DNA of 64,000 bases from Argyresthia goedartella (GCA_949825045.1 OX463815.1:16857231-16921230); one strand, 5' to 3'. Shown: positions 42,701 through 54,804, numbered from the stretch's first letter. The notes: a model not told the origin generated them from the sequence alone. Numbers and translations are program-made.

Positions 42701-45700
42701 TTTTTGCTGCATTACTAAAACCTACACATGCTTTTAAAATAATAATTTTCATTAACTTTGAAAGCACGGCAAAAGTACTAATTATTTACTTACAATAGAG
42801 TTGACGAGTCGCGTAGAGTTCCAGTATATATAGAGTTACACATGACATTATTGGCTCAACACCTTCCGCAGGCTGAGGTGACAGTTACACATATTTTGTC
42901 CACGTTTTATTCCCGAAATAGCAATGAAGGGAGGTCACGAAGTGTGCGGTTTCAGCACGTCAGGCAGGGCTGATTCATAGACATAATGCGGCTTTACGCG
43001 ACCGGCCGGCGGCCGGGCGTGTCCGTACGTTGCTATTATTTCAGGACGAATTTAACACAGCAATTTGTAAATAAAAATTATGCAAGGGAAAAATAAAACG
43101 TTTTTTTTTGTTAAAAGCGATAGTACACTATCGTCCTTGAGTCGGGCGTTGCTTTACAAAACAAAACCTGTATGTATGTGAGCACGCAATCTCCTAAAAT
43201 AGATCTACACACATTCTGAAGAACCAGAAATATATAAACAGTGAAAATGTCAACATTATTCAACAACCATAATACAGAGGAAGTTGACATAATTTTGATG
43301 CTCATTTATAGGTATGTCAAATGCTGACTGTACCTCTTTATTAGGTCAATACGTAAGGTGAGTGTTAGAAAGCCGTGTGGATAGATAAATATATACAAAT
43401 AGTATAACTTACACGCACTACATTGTGCCAAATTCATCGGAAATCCATCGAGAACCCATCCCCTGTTCTGCGCAACTTTACTCAACATTCTCTGGCGCAT
43501 AAACCTGTAAACGATATATATTTCTTAGAACGCATAGGTATTTTTAACGGTACTACATTTCTTAGAGGGCTATAGAGGGAAGGAAGAAAACCGACACAAC
43601 ACATAACCAATTTGGTTTTATATTCCGGCATGTTTAGACAGCAGCTTATCGCAATATAATGAGAACAGCTTGCAACGGTATAGAATCATCTACTGTACGT
43701 AATCCCAGCTATAGAACAACCTCTATGGACAAAAGTTGGTAATGTCTATATTCGATACCTTGGTTATTTGACTGTCACCCAAATTATTGGCCATCCTCTT
43801 ATCCTACATGCACCATGCATCCCTAGTGATACACATTTCACAAACCCTAAAATCTCTTCATCAGTCAGTGGTCTCACAGAGCTCAGCAAAGCCAGCGTCT
43901 GCTTGGCTGCCTCTCGCACTTCTACCTCCGCCGAGTCTTCGGCTTCTAAAGGTTCTTCAGATTCTCCCACCTCAATAACCAGATCTGCTGTCTCGCCGAC
44001 TTCCCAATGACGCACACGCGATTTCTATACAACACCGTAACTCAATATTTCGAATGGAAACCGTCACTACTCCTCATTATGTAGGGACGGTAGATGATCT
44101 GGCTCTTGTTTACTCCCGGATTTAGAACAAGAACTTGTAACCAAGAATTCATGATTAACTGTTAATTTCATGTTCAATGCTAATGAGCTTAAGATTGTTA
44201 GGGTGCATAATTTTAGTGACAAATTAATGATGTCACGGAGGATGAAACAAATTATAGAAGCATTATAGTTATCCGGCGTTGAATAATGCAAAACTAGTTA
44301 TGGAAAAAAACTCAACGTCAAAACATTACAAAGAGACGATGCTCTGCACAGCTGCAACTAGTCGATTGATTAGGAATTGCAAGCCCGATGTGCATTCTTA
44401 TCCGCTGGATAACTACAGGTCAACAATGAATTCGGGTTAATAATTGGTGGTGACAATAGCAATTCTACTAACAATGGATAGACAAAGCAAATTGTTAACT
44501 GTGAAGAATCAGAAACGGGTATAAAACACGAACCAAATCTTCTAGTAAATCTTGCACTACTGTGTCAGGGGACACATAGATGAGTCCGTAATTTTCACAG
44601 AGTTGTTTGGACAATGTTGTCTTCCCCACAATGGGAGGCCCGTAGATCACCAACTGCAAAATAACTATTGTTAACAACTCATACTATGCAATCTAGCTTC
44701 GTCACAACACATTCGCTTTTGCCCTTTGAGTAATAATGTATTACTCAAAGTTTTTGCCCTTATAGCGTTGCTGTTCCCTTTTATTCTAGTGTGAGCTACT
44801 TTCCCGAAATAATGTTACCAACATGAAAATTTGTAGATTTTAGTATGTATAACTATTTTACACATATTGTGCGAGAATGTGAAAGGTTCTGTGAGAAGAA
44901 TGCATGATAGTGTTGTCATGTAATTGTTTTCCTGTTGATTGAATAAACGAATATAATTGACCTGAATTTAGTTAGGATAATTTGTACGACGACTTGGATT
45001 TTTTTGTCCTGTTGTACGAATTTACTTTTTTTTTTTACATTTGACCCACAAAGCGAACGCAAAACAAATTGCTTCAAACTAAAGAAGATAAGAATTAGGA
45101 GATTATACGTTAAACTTGAGTAAAGTTATGAGATCACTACGACCTACTTAGTTTCTTGTGTATTTGATGCCGTTTAAATGAACACGGTGTGCCAACGTTC
45201 AGAAGAATGTTTATTTTTCATTTCAGGTCAACTTTAGCATTAAGTATAAGTGCACATTACGGTGCGATGCGAAGATTAAACCTATGCGGTCCCGACAAAA
45301 TCAACAGTTATTGCAAACTCGATCATGTGGAGTAGTTAGGAAGGCAATTTTTTTATTGTGGGAAATACATAACTATGTATGTAGGTAATTAGGGAATCCC
45401 TGTCCAGATTATTAGGAACTCATTTAGTTCCAAATATTAAACCTTGCTAGAAACTATATTGTTATGCTCACTTTGAAAGATTTCAGTCGTCGCTCTTTCT
45501 TAAATTGTCGGATCAGGACCGGAACGTTTTCGCCAAAGGCCTCCTCCACGCTAAAGGTCCAGACGAGGCCCATCGTCGCCACGATGTAAGTTGGCTCCAT
45601 GTACAAATTTAGTGTCATCAGATCAAAGATCCTTTGCTATAGAAAACACCGTGTTAAACCAATAGATGAAGTAACAACAAATCAATGTAACGCCACTCTT

Positions 45701-48689
45701 TGTCCCCGATAATATGGCGGAGGTTTTGAATGTTTGATCTGTTGGTTAGACAATTATGATGGCAGACAGGCACACGGTTCAACTGTGTGCAGGAAAAAAG
45801 TTTCCGGTATATCATGGATGCTAGGTAGGAATTCCAATACTGATAAATAAATTAAGTCACATTCTCATCACCATCCGCAATGCATTGCAATCAACACAAA
45901 TGAGCTCGCCAATTTATAAAGCCGATTAAGAGACATAGGTAAGTACAATCCTAGAATGACTGGACTGAAACACTATAATGGTCATTGTCTATCCTATTAT
46001 TAGCCTTAGATTAGTAGAATCAGGTAGATTGGGTACAATAGAAAAGGTTACGAGATATTCTAATTTCTCACGTCTATTTCAGGTATTAGAAAGGCATCTT
46101 CTGGTGGAATGCATTTGAACATTCCAGTACCGACGATCCGACCCAGTGGCTTTATTATCTGCAAAACGCATAAGTATTTTGTCTCACAAATGTCCTTTCG
46201 AGATAAGGCGGGTGGCTTATCTCAATTATACAACCTCTCTTTGTTTCGTTATGTTCTGTTCCACGGCTAGAATATAAAGCTTCTTTGGGAAGTCCACGAG
46301 TAGGTTGAAAATTATTCTGGAAAGTTTAAGACGTTATCTTGTTTTTATTATATCATATCATTAAATTGGTATAGTACTTGGTAAAAACTCATTTCTTATC
46401 TGAATATTGATACATTATGAGCATAATGTATCAATATTTCGCATATTATGACATTCAAATTTCGAACGCCGACGCCCGCCTGCGTGCCACCCCTAGTTTT
46501 TCTGTGAAGTTGGTACTACTGAATAAGCTGAACGAGTGCAGAGCAATGATCAATGCCGGACGAACATGCGGTTCCTGAAGACATCAAAGAGAGCTAATGA
46601 TATTTGTGTAGATAAATTAGTGTATTTAACTGTACATAATTAGGCATTCAAACTCTCGAGTTATATTACCATAAAACTCGCCTTCACGAGTTTTAATTCC
46701 GTCAATTATGTATCAGTCACATAAACCCTCTTTACTGCGTCCAAATAAATGCTTAATGATATAATACTTGGTAAACTCATTTCTTATAATGTATCAATAT
46801 TTCGAAATATTATGATATTCAAATTTCGAAGGCCGACGCCCGTCTGCGTGCCGCCCCTAGTTTGTCTGGGAAGTTGGTACTACAGAACAAGCTAAACAAG
46901 TGCAGAGCAATCATCAATGCCACAATGCCGGTCGAACATGCGGTTCTTGAACACATCAAAGAGAGCTGATGTGTGTAGATAAACTAGTGTAACATACATA
47001 CATGTAACTGTACATAATTAGGCATTAAAACTCTCTAGTGATATTATTACGAAACTCGCCTTCGGCTCGTTTCATAACCCCACTCTCGAGTTTTAATGCC
47101 CTCCATTATGTATCAGTCACATAAACTAAGTACTATTAATTCCCATAGTGTGATATTATTATTTCTTTCCGATGACGGTAACCATCTAGTTTATCTTGCA
47201 CGTCGTACTTATCGTCTAGATGTTAGATTTGCAAATAGCCCTTATGGAGCTACACCTACATTCTAACGGGTTCCACGAATCCACAATGTTCAAAGACATT
47301 ATCAAATCAACAACTTTAAAGTATTGTATAATGTATAAGCTAGAGGATGTAAGATAATTAGATTTTAATAGCTGAACTTACTGTGCTAGATCGAGGACAT
47401 TTATAATAGGTATGGCGTTGGACCCTCGACCGAGGATGGGTAAAATAGGCTCGCACTCCCAAGCCTTTTGGAACCAATAGTAAAGGACATCTTCCTTGCC
47501 ACCGTAAGTGACTCCGACATTTACTACCAGAGCTCTGTACGAAATAACACGTTTATTGTTGATACCGTCGTCGCTCGAAATACCAGGTAAGCTAAGAATA
47601 ACTAAAACAATATCTTACCCAATAAGCGATTTGTAATTCCGCGCTAATTCGATGACTGCGTTCTCAATATCTAAATGCATCTTGTAGCTTGGATGTGGCT
47701 TTCTTTTACGAAAATCTGTCTCAACAAATGGCATGTCTGGAGCACTCTGCGAAAAAATGAGATTGTTCTATATCTGTCTGAAATAATTAATGTAATTAAA
47801 CGATTATTATAGATACCGGATCCATGGGCTTCGTTAGCGCCCAAGTCATTACAGAAGAAATAAGAATTAGGAATCTTCTGTTGACTACAACTTCAACTTC
47901 GCCATCCTCTCTTGGAGATAGGATCTCTTCTTTGCTGAGAAGATCTTTTAAAACTGTATAAATCAGAACAATACGTTTTACATTATAGTAATTAATGGGG
48001 CTAATAATTACTAGAGATACGATAAAAGTTTGATAGTAACTACTTACGCTTTAGATACTCCATTGCGGTATTCAATTCGTTTCTATCACTGGTTATATCG
48101 AATACAACATTACCACATGCTAGCATTTGTGGGTATAACAAACTATCTGTTTTCGGAATAATCCTAGTAACTTTATCTAGAGTTTTAATTTTTGGATCTT
48201 CGACGGTTCCTGCATTACAAACAGGAAGTAACATTTAAATCGTGGTGAGAAACACATATAGACATTTATATACACATTCAGGCACATAAATTGCTTCTGA
48301 CCCCTCACGACCTACTCTGGCCCTTCGCCTCGGTCGAGATTGTAAACGGGACCGTTGGCTTGTGATTCAGAACTTCGGCCAGTTGCCCAGAAGTCGTCAC
48401 TTCCGACAGTTAATTCATCTTGAATCTTTGTATTCTCATAGACCTTTTAGAGGTGATGGATAACTTCATGATTCTTACCAACTATTTCATAAGGCTCCTC
48501 CGGAGGTGGTGGGACCACCTCCGTATCATCCTCCGCTCCTATAATATGCACAGTAGTCACCAGAGTTTCTTGTGCCTTAATCTTTAATACCTTGGCCACA
48601 TTTTTGATATAATACGCACTGTGATAGGAATCTAAATTATTTATGAAGTATCGCCTGAGGGAAAACACATTTTCTTTGTCTTCCGACAT
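36765..48689 (-). CDS. Ak7: Adenylate kinase 7-like protein, 16 coding exons
   Basis: Phosphotransfer enzyme (ATP + AMP to 2 ADP) of the ciliary/sperm-tail type in other animals. Exons: 48689-48479, 48209-48048, 47953-47817, 47746-47619, 47534-47382, 46316-46235, 46158-46072, 45636-45472, 44653-44534, 44024-43846, 43504-43413, 38647-38534, 38358-38077, 37872-37745, 37554-37396, 36992-36765. They sum to 2427 nt (808 residues plus stop), with all phases consistent. An NAD-binding epimerase-like region spans about residues 120-370 (ISSVMTWALTKPMDP, ALVVNVGVTYGG). The P-loop GPPIVGKTT is near residue 380, the AMP-site block WVLDGFP near 495, and an acidic insert (VESEEDEDDDK) near 515. A coiled coil spans 640-680 and the Dpy-30 motif (YLMHHIFPALTPALLEIAKI) is near 705. 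An in-frame TAA at 48708-48710 supports the start. Intron 12 uses a GC donor. Confidence 0.93.
37200..37375 (+). repeat. tRNA-derived SINE, copy 3, beside a splice donor
   Basis: A B-box-like CCAAGATTCGAATC is followed by CTTGGATGTTTATA and the body phrase ACACAGGGTATCCTAGTGTT and GGGCCAGAAGCAATGTA. It lies in intron 15 of the adenylate kinase gene, about 20 bases from the donor at 37390-37395, opposite in orientation to the gene. Confidence 0.8.
38760..39234. other. Adenylate kinase intron 11, GC-richer unassigned stretch
   Basis: GGCCGGCGTAAAGCCGC near 38851 resembles the inverse of GCGGCTTTACGCGACCGGCC near 42988. This suggests two copies of an unidentified repeat around the piggyBac relic. 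No gene. Confidence 0.4.
39235..39925. repeat. Tandem repeat, 240-bp unit, about 2.9 copies
   Basis: Units start at about 39235, 39475 and 39715 with exactly 240-base spacing and only a few differences. Each contains CATTCCACCACCAA, GAGACATGTCTAAAAGCAAT-like and CTCACGAAATAGGGTCTATC-like words. The 240-base period is divisible by three, so a 79-codon frame repeats; it has no recognisable domain. Confidence 0.95.
39926..40739. other. Adenylate kinase intron 11, unassigned AT-rich part
   Basis: No gene or repeat supported. The piggyBac-like relic begins at its right edge. Confidence 0.4.
40740..42598 (+). pseudogene. PiggyBac-like transposase, frameshifted
   Basis: Fragments in several frames line up with piggyBac transposase. 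They comprise an acidic N-terminus (to 41101); LTVEEFYVYIGICMMM (41180); a DDE-core start near 41445 with SIDEMIIPFTG (first Asp); YCPGKPNPLGIK and CDFHVYEG; VVYCDRYFTS near 41685 (second Asp); and NMGGVDLADRL near 42030 (later Asp). The C-terminal part to 42598 is cysteine-containing (CRTYFICKGCN), like the piggyBac zinc-binding tail. Stops at 41104, 41430, 41636, 41782 and 41986 and an inverted duplication at 42221-42365 destroy the gene. No TTAA-flanked ends were confirmed. Confidence 0.87.
42221..42365. repeat. Snap-back inverted duplication inside the piggyBac relic
   Basis: The 58-bp arms 42221-42278 and 42308-42365 are reverse complements with a few mismatches around a 29-base loop. 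The right arm codes NYLQRRYDADFN in the transposase direction; the left arm codes the same peptide on the other strand. Confidence 0.88.
42600..43412. other. Adenylate kinase intron 11, unassigned
   Basis: Mostly AT-rich with a GC-rich patch near 42985-43030 (see 38760-39234). A weak resemblance of 43200-43260 to the 34058-34466 repeat was not pursued. Confidence 0.35.
44690..45471. other. Adenylate kinase intron 8, unassigned
   Basis: It contains a 12-bp inverted repeat (CTTTGAGTAATA / TATTACTCAAAG at 44724-44750). No coding sequence. Confidence 0.45.
46370..47140 (-). repeat. Two tandem copies of the repeat found inside the 12171-13141 element
   Basis: Copy 1 (about 46375-46735) and copy 2 (about 46745-47135) both carry GACATTCAAATTTCGAACGC-like, CCGACGCCCGCCTGCG, GAACATGCGGTTC and ACTGTACATAATTAGGCATT words. 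All occur in the reverse complement of 12340-12830. They lie in intron 5 of the adenylate kinase gene. Confidence 0.83.
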
Positions 48690-48914
48690 TTTTGTTGATA
48701 TGAAACATTATTTGACACAAGATGATCTACTGGCAATGGCAATGCACTTTTTATTTGGACTGTACACGGTAAAAAGGTTTTAAGAATGTCAGTCTGCATG
48801 TAGTTCCGTGGTTTTGTGGATTTCGCGGTTGCTTCTCAGAAGATGCAGATTCGTATCCAGTGCTGACTATTTATCAATAAGACAATTAAGACTACTAAAT
48901 CTTACTGAAGTACA
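48690..48914. other. Upstream region of the adenylate kinase gene
   Basis: Presumed promoter region by position. No TATA/initiator pair is obvious. Confidence 0.35.
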
Positions 48915-49110
48915 TCATCGGACGTTCCGTGTTTCGGATGACACGTTAAGCTTTAGGTCCCGGCTACTATCGCTACTTGGTGATCGTAAAACCTCTCTAT
49001 CAACGCACTGAGCCAGCGTGATGGAGTATGGCTTTATCTTAATCGAATCCGAGTAAAGGCCTGTGCCCCTCGGTGGGGGCATTGAATGGCTACATTTGTT
49101 TTGCATAGTT
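48915..49110 (-). repeat. SINE-like repeat, second copy (partner at 10290-10500)
   Basis: The reverse complement shares CCCACCGAGGGGCACAGGCC, CATACTCCA, GAGGTTTTACGATCA and AGCGATAGTAGCCGGGACCT with the copy at 10290-10500. Confidence 0.62.
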
Positions 49111-50369
49111 CGGCTCTACACTGGCTGCGATACTCACTCACTAGACCTTTTGTTTTCAATGGTTATCTGACTGACGAAATTTCACGCTTCCTGTGGTTTC
49201 AATGAAGATGGGCATCGTAATAAAAATAGGAATCATGAATTAATTTTATTTTTACTCTCATTTTCACGTAATATCATGTCGAATAGGCCACGAGCATATT
49301 AACCAGTCGTCAGTGGGCGACATTTTGTATCTTTCCTCGTGTCTGTGGCTCTGTGCATCCGAAATACGGAAATTTCACTGACAAGGGTTTTGAGCGCCGG
49401 CCGATTTTCGTATTGACCGAATGACAAATTACCGAACCATTGAAATTATTAATTCAGTAGCTAGCTTGTTCCTTTATGCGCATTTAAAAAATGCTAAAGA
49501 GATCGGAACAAAAATGAACGTAGCAACTAGCAATGTGTGCGAAATTGTACCTACTCATTCCTTCCAGAACCCGGAAGACGCACTGACGCGTCAAAAGCCA
49601 CATTTCTGATTCCCGGAAATTTCACTGAAATCCGGCTTAACACAAACGCGTATGAGCAGGTTAATATTCGCTACATTAATGCCAAAAATCGCGGCTACTA
49701 ACTGACAGTTGACAGTTGTCGGAAGGGACTGGGCGTCAATCTCCTATGGAGTGTTTCAAATAACTAGCGGGCAAAAATACATTGAACCCTGTCTACCAAT
49801 GTATATAATTTTTGTTAGCGATACGATAAAAGACGCCGTAATATGCATATCGTGGTAGAGGGTGGGGTGAGCCTGTGACCTTGGCAGGTGTGGCAAACAT
49901 TTTTATGAATATTGTTTTTTGAAAACTTTTCAATACAAACAAAAAAAAAAACAGTATTTCTGGGTTGTCTATACATTTCAGATAAGTAATAAAAAAAAGA
50001 GGGTCACTAAAGAACAGCCATAGAAACTATCTTTCTCTAATTCTCTAACCTAGTTTAGAGCGTTAATTTATGTATTCGTTTATTCATAACATTACAATAT
50101 AGTATAGTACTAGAACGTTCAGTCGGACAGTCGGCCTGTTGTTTGAATGATTTTGTCGACTGGCGAATACACATTAGTGGGGGCGCATCGATTAGTATTC
50201 GTCGATCGCTGTCAGTCGCACCTCGTTGTTGTGAGGTGTCCATTCGAATGATTTAGGTGTTCCATTCGAACGTTCTAGTTTATGTAGGGTATCTAGCAGT
50301 TAGATTAGTAGTTATAGTAATATTTATACCTAAGTATATTTATTTTCCCTTGCACTTCTTGGTCTATTG
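49111..50369. other. Intergenic, no supported gene
   Basis: Short frames (for example 49421-49609 plus and 50243-50055 minus) have no recognisable domain. No structured repeat found. Confidence 0.4.
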
Positions 50370-50475
50370 TATTGTAATACTTTATTGCACAAAACAGTGA
50401 TGACAAAACAAAGATAAAGGAAAGAACATGTACAAAGGCAAGCTTATCTCTAACAAGAACAAATTTTATACAAGG
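50370..50475 (-). mobile_element. LINE 3' tail fragment
   Basis: The reverse complement has GAGATAAGCTTGCCTTTGTA and GTGCAATAAAGTATTACAAT, the tail signature shared with 10567-10690, 29144-29240 and 52130-52255. Confidence 0.7.
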
Positions 50476-50504
50476 ATAGACCTTATATAAAATTAAAATT
50501 ATCC

Positions 50505-50960
50505 TCTCAACTATAGGATCACTTTGTTGTCCCTCCGTCCGTCCATCCGTCTGTCTGTCTGGCTGTCAAGTCCATTTATCTCGGGAACGCGTGGAGGAAT
50601 CGAGTTGAAATTTAAACAATATACTCAGGTCTACAGTCTCTTGAAGCTGTAAAAATCGAACTTCTACGTTAACGTAAAAAAAAAAGATACGGCCGTTTAT
50701 GCCGCAAAAAACGTATATTTCGACACTCTCAAGGAAATCAAAATGTATAGGATATTTCCCGTTAACTTAAAACTATGAAATTTGGCAAGTAATACTGTCT
50801 TATACTTCAAGTATAGGGAAAAATCTGAAAACTATACATTTGTAATTATACCATAAAAAACAGGGTCTTCATGCAAGGAACGGCGGAATATATATCTACA
50901 AATTTGACGAAACCCTCTACTATATAATAAATGCATCTACTGTTCTATCTATTATGCGAT
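50505..50960 (+). repeat. Lepidopteran dispersed repeat
   Basis: It starts with a (TCCG/TCTG)n-like run at 50530-50566, then TTTATCTCGGGAACGCGTGG, GATACGGCCGTTTATGCCGC and TGAAATTTGGCAAGTAA. I recognise this as a common lepidopteran repeat. It is non-coding, and only one copy is present here. Confidence 0.65.
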
Positions 50961-51168
50961 CCATTCCCCTCATCTTGACTTCTTCCTTTTTAACATCGTC
51001 CACGCAGTTTTTCCATTTTTTAGCCGTGTTTTTGGCTAAACCTTCGTTCAGCAAGTTCTTCACGTCAGCCTATTTAAAACTTGTTAATAATTTTGTAATT
51101 ATTTATTCATCTTTATTAATTATAATAATTAATATTGTAATATTTGTATTTTATAAAGATCTAAAAAT

Positions 51169-51850
51169 CTATCTGTGGGAATTTCTACGCCCTCCTCTCC
51201 CACAGTGGTCCAATGTAGAGAAAAGGCAAAAAATGACGTTTGCTAAGTATACGTAAATATCTACAGTTATAAAGAAAATTGACTTTTGACTATATTGTTT
51301 CTGACGACGTGCCCTTTTGAATTCCGCCCATACGAGCTCAATAGGATTGAGCTCGCAGTGGCAGGGCGGCAACCTCAAAATTTTCAGGCCTTTGGCTATC
51401 TTATCTACCACATAATGTTGATATTGGCTCTAGATTGGGCTGGCTTTTTCTATAAGCTGCGCTTTTGTATCGCCAACTTCTACAGTGATCTGTTTGATAC
51501 CAACCAATCGACAATTTGTTGTTTTCTCCATGACATGGTAGGTGTCCTTTCTAGTCGCCTTCAATAATAAAAGTATTAGGCTTGATGAGATGCGCATAAA
51601 GACATTTGATTAAATTGAAGCACAGGTAAAGGCTACGTTAAAAAAATAACTACATACAGTGAGTGGTAACGGTAACTCGCATTATCCATGACAATTACAT
51701 CATTGTTTTGCAGCTTGTCAAGGACTTTTGCAAACCATTCCTCAAAATGATTAGCGTCCATGCTCTTATGGTAGTCGGCTGCCCTCAGGACGACTTCGTC
51801 ATTTTCTTGAACTTGACACTTTCCCAACTCGTCCCATTCCTAACTCGACT
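51169..51850 (-). pseudogene. IS630-type DDE transposase relic with a possible intron
   Basis: On the minus strand, 51827-51633 gives KCQVQENDEVVLRAADYHKS, FEEWFAKVL and VIVMDNASY (catalytic Asp block). After a probable intron (GTATGT donor near 51655, ATTGAAG acceptor near 51560) come RTPTMSWRKQQIVDWL and then GLKILRLPPCHCELNPIELV (last catalytic Glu block, ending near 51300). This is the DDE core of the IS630/Tc1-like superfamily. An in-frame stop and frame changes show decay. The same N-terminal stretch restarts at 63960 on the plus strand. Confidence 0.78.
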
Positions 51851-52129
51851 CTTTCTCAGTCGCTGTTTTTTGCTATCCTTTATTGGTCTCTCCTACGACC
51901 ACGAAACCCTAATGAATTCGCTCGTCCGCAATAGCCGTCTAGTTACTACATATTACTGGCCACTTGTGAGATTCGATTAAAACCTACTTTAATCTCAAGA
52001 TTAATTATGCCGGCTGTCACATTTTCTTTGACGTTGACATTGTCATTGTAATGGTGATTTCTGTATTATTTGTTCGTGAATAATTATGGTGAGAAACTAA
52101 AATAAATTCTGATTGTTTTGGTAAATATG
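51851..52129. other. Flank of the nested array
   Basis: The minus strand may extend the DDE relic for some 50 bases. Otherwise nothing is recognised. Confidence 0.35.
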
Positions 52130-52255
52130 TTCACAATTCACAATTCTTTATTGCACAGAACATTAAAACAAAACATTTTACAAGAAATTAAAAGGCAAAG
52201 GCGAGCTTATCTCTCAACAGAGATTTCTTCCAGCAAACCTATCAGGATAGGATAC
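52130..52255 (-). mobile_element. 3' tail of the LINE split by copia
   Basis: The reverse complement reads GCTGGAAGAAATCTCTGTTG, GAGATAAGCTCGCCTTTGCC and GTGCAATAAAGAATTGTGAA. It is the continuation of the LINE at 60777-62042: the copia element lies between them with GATAC duplicated on both sides. Confidence 0.85.
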
Positions 52256-52411
52256 TGTGAGTACTGGCCACAGCACTGTCGATGGTTCTCTGTATGAAAT
52301 TAATGTGACAAGATACTTCAGATTGTCAATGCAATTCTGTTATTGTAAAAGACTAACAATAAATGTGTATTTTATGTCCGCCATGTCTTTCCATGTGAAA
52401 TAACCCCAACA
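52256..52411 (+). repeat. Copia 5' LTR
   Basis: 156 bp, TG...CA ends, one mismatch to the 3' LTR. It is short, as is common in insect copia elements. Confidence 0.95.
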
Positions 52412-52412
52412 A

Positions 52413-52426
52413 ATGGTAGCAGAGCG
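52413..52426 (+). promoter_or_regulatory. Copia primer-binding site
   Basis: ATGGTAGCAGAGCG follows the LTR directly. It matches the internal initiator-methionine tRNA fragment primer used by Drosophila copia (TGGTAGCAGAGCG type). Confidence 0.8.
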
Positions 52427-52462
52427 TTTGATACGATTATCTACAAATAAAAAGGTAAAAAT

Positions 52463-53945
52463 ATGGCATCGACGAGTTACCGAAATATCGAACCATTGAC
52501 CAAGTCAAATTATGACACTTGGTGCCTACAAGCGCAAGCCGTCCTAATAAAAAACGATTATTGGGATATCGTAAGCGGAAATAAAAGTCTGTCATCAACT
52601 GGCGATGCGGCGGCAAAATCTGCGTTCGAAAAGGAAGACCTCAAGGCAAGAGCTGAAATTTTACTTTTGCTGTCACCTTCCGAACTCAAGCAAATAAAAA
52701 CATGCACGTCGTCGAAATCTGTATGGGACAAACTTAAAGCTACATATCAAAGCACCGGGCCCGCACGTAAGGCAACCTTATTAAAACAGCTAGTTCTCAA
52801 ACGTATGACAGCTGACGAAGACATCCGTGATCATCTAAATAACTTCATGGATGTGGTCGATAAACTCGCCGACATGGAAATAAAAATACCGCCAGAACTG
52901 CTCAGCATAATGCTCCTCTATAGTTTGCCAATGTCATTCGAAAATTTCCGAATAGCCATCGAGTCAAGAGACACACTGCCTAATCCTGACGACCTGAAAG
53001 TGAAGATTCTCGAAGAATACCAGGCCAGGAGCGGTAACGAAGCACCTGAAAGTAGTGAAGCATACCACTTCAAGAAAAATAAGACGAAGTTGTACTGCAA
53101 GAACTGCAAGAAGAAGGGCCACACTACCGAGGCATGTTGGGGCAAGAAGGATCGCTCAAATGAGAAACCTAACAGAAGCCAATCAAAAACTTTTAACGTC
53201 TGCCTGAGTACTGCAAGTTCAAGCACCGATAAAAACATGTGGTGTTTAGATAGCGGCTGCTCATCCCATATGTGCGGCGACAAGACGATGTTTTCGGCTC
53301 TGACCCCTGAAAATGGAACCCTAAAGTTGGCATCGAACAAATATACGAGCAAAATTGAAGGCAAAGGAAAAGTTACAGTCAGCCAAGAAAAAGTAGACTA
53401 CAACTTCAAAGACACGTTGTTTGTTCCTGATGTGTCAGTCAATCTACTGTCAGTAGGCAAAATAGCTGACAGAGGACATAAAGTCATCTTCGAAAAAGAT
53501 AAAGCCTACATCGTAGAAAAAAGTGGCGAGGTGACACTGACAGCACAGAGAAGAGACGGTCTATACTACTTCGAATTTGAGAAGAAAGAAGTGTCAAACT
53601 ACACCCGAAAAAGCAACGACTGCGACCTTATGGAATGGCATCGAAAACTTGGCCATATAAATGAAAGGGATCTGAAGAAGATGGCCCAAGACAACCTAAT
53701 GTATGGATTGCGACCGACTGATGAAAAATTAGAAGCGTGCGAAACCTGCATAAAAGGCAAGCTGTCAAGATTACCATTTACGCGACACGATGGCCTCTAC
53801 ACAACGGAAAAGCTGGAAATTATCCATAGCGACGTATGTGGGCCTTTCGAGTGCGAAACGGTAGCGGGATCGAGATATTACGTCACATTCATAGACGATT
53901 TCACTCGGTACTGCCACGTCTACTTCATAAAGAAGAAAAGTGACG
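52463..53945 (+). CDS. Copia gag-pol, 5' half: Gag, protease, start of integrase
   Basis: It starts MASTSYRNIEPLTKSNYDTW, a UBN2-type Gag. A CCHC knuckle (CKNCKKKGHTTEAC) lies at about residues 212-225. The protease active site reads LDSGCSSHMCG (D-S-G). The integrase zinc-binding part has WHRKLGHINERDL and CETCIKGK. The integrase core begins with HSDVCGPF (first catalytic Asp) and FIDDFTRYC. At FIKKKSD the reading frame runs into the inserted LINE; the last 19 codons before the stop at 54002-54004 are not copia. Polyprotein translation would end there. Confidence 0.93.
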
Positions 53946-53991
53946 CACGAATGAATGCGTCGAATGTGACACACGGCGACTCCAGTCAGAT

Positions 53992-54804
53992 ATGCATATT
54001 TTAAACTCATCATTACAAATTATTACACGTAAATATGAGTCAGCACAATACGAAATTAAGGAACATGTGTCGGCTATGAATAGTTTGTTGGAGACGTGTA
54101 AGTATAATTATGACACTTTCATATCTTTGACCGACAATCACATCTGTGATTGTAAACAAGCTCCAGCGGACTGTTCCGTGCCGACCGTGTGTCCCGCCGA
54201 GCAGCCGGCCGAACAGCTGATACTGACCCAGGCGCCGCCGTCAGTCGACTTGAGTACTAATAGTGTTATCAATAACGCCTCCTTCTCTCGGACAAAGGAT
54301 AGGTATATAATGTACAGCGATGAACTTGGAAAAAATATGGGTTTACAACTTAGTCAGCGCGTGGGCCAGGCAATATTAAATAACTGTATGCCTGGCGCCA
54401 CATATTCACAAATATTAAACAAAGTGTTGTCATCGCAGTTTTTAGAACCAACCACCCTAATTATTTTAATTGGTAGAAGGGAAAATGTATCTAAAAAACT
54501 AATTACTAAATACTTTTCCAAATTAAATTCTTTACAAAATGTAGATAGAATTATCTTGTTTGCGTTTCCCTTCAGCCAATCTTTGTCACAACATGAAAAT
54601 CATATAAGACATGATTATAATACATTTATACACACATTGACATGTCGTCATACTGAAAAATTTCATTTCATAGACACCAATATTTGTATTGGAAAATATT
54701 TTTATTTGACTAAGGATAGGTATTACCTATCTAGGTTTTATAGAAAACAGATAGCACAGTCACTATCTTATTTTATTTTGAACTCAGTTCAAGTTTTTGA
54801 CTAA
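53992..54804 (+). CDS. LINE ORF1, SGNH-hydrolase-like protein
   Basis: A 270-codon intact frame. Residues about 60-95 are Pro/Ala-rich. The second half (from RTKDRYIMYSDELGKNMG) has the order of SGNH/GDSL esterase-like domains seen in CR1-type ORF1 proteins: an opening beta strand with Y-S-D-E where GDS is expected, MPGATYSQIL, then LIILIGRREN where the G-x-N-D block is expected, and HFIDTN near the end. The catalytic serine position reads YSDE, which is not canonical, so esterase activity is doubtful. A coiled-coil or zinc knuckle was not seen. Confidence 0.7.
   Translation: MHILNSSLQIITRKYESAQYEIKEHVSAMNSLLETCKYNYDTFISLTDNHICDCKQAPADCSVPTVCPAEQPAEQLILTQAPPSVDLSTNSVINNASFSRTKDRYIMYSDELGKNMGLQLSQRVGQAILNNCMPGATYSQILNKVLSSQFLEPTTLIILIGRRENVSKKLITKYFSKLNSLQNVDRIILFAFPFSQSLSQHENHIRHDYNTFIHTLTCRHTEKFHFIDTNICIGKYFYLTKDRYYLSRFYRKQIAQSLSYFILNSVQVFD

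Noticed and set aside
53946..54004. Last 19 codons of the copia 5' frame as part of integrase
   Set aside because: They are the leader of the inserted LINE read in the copia frame.
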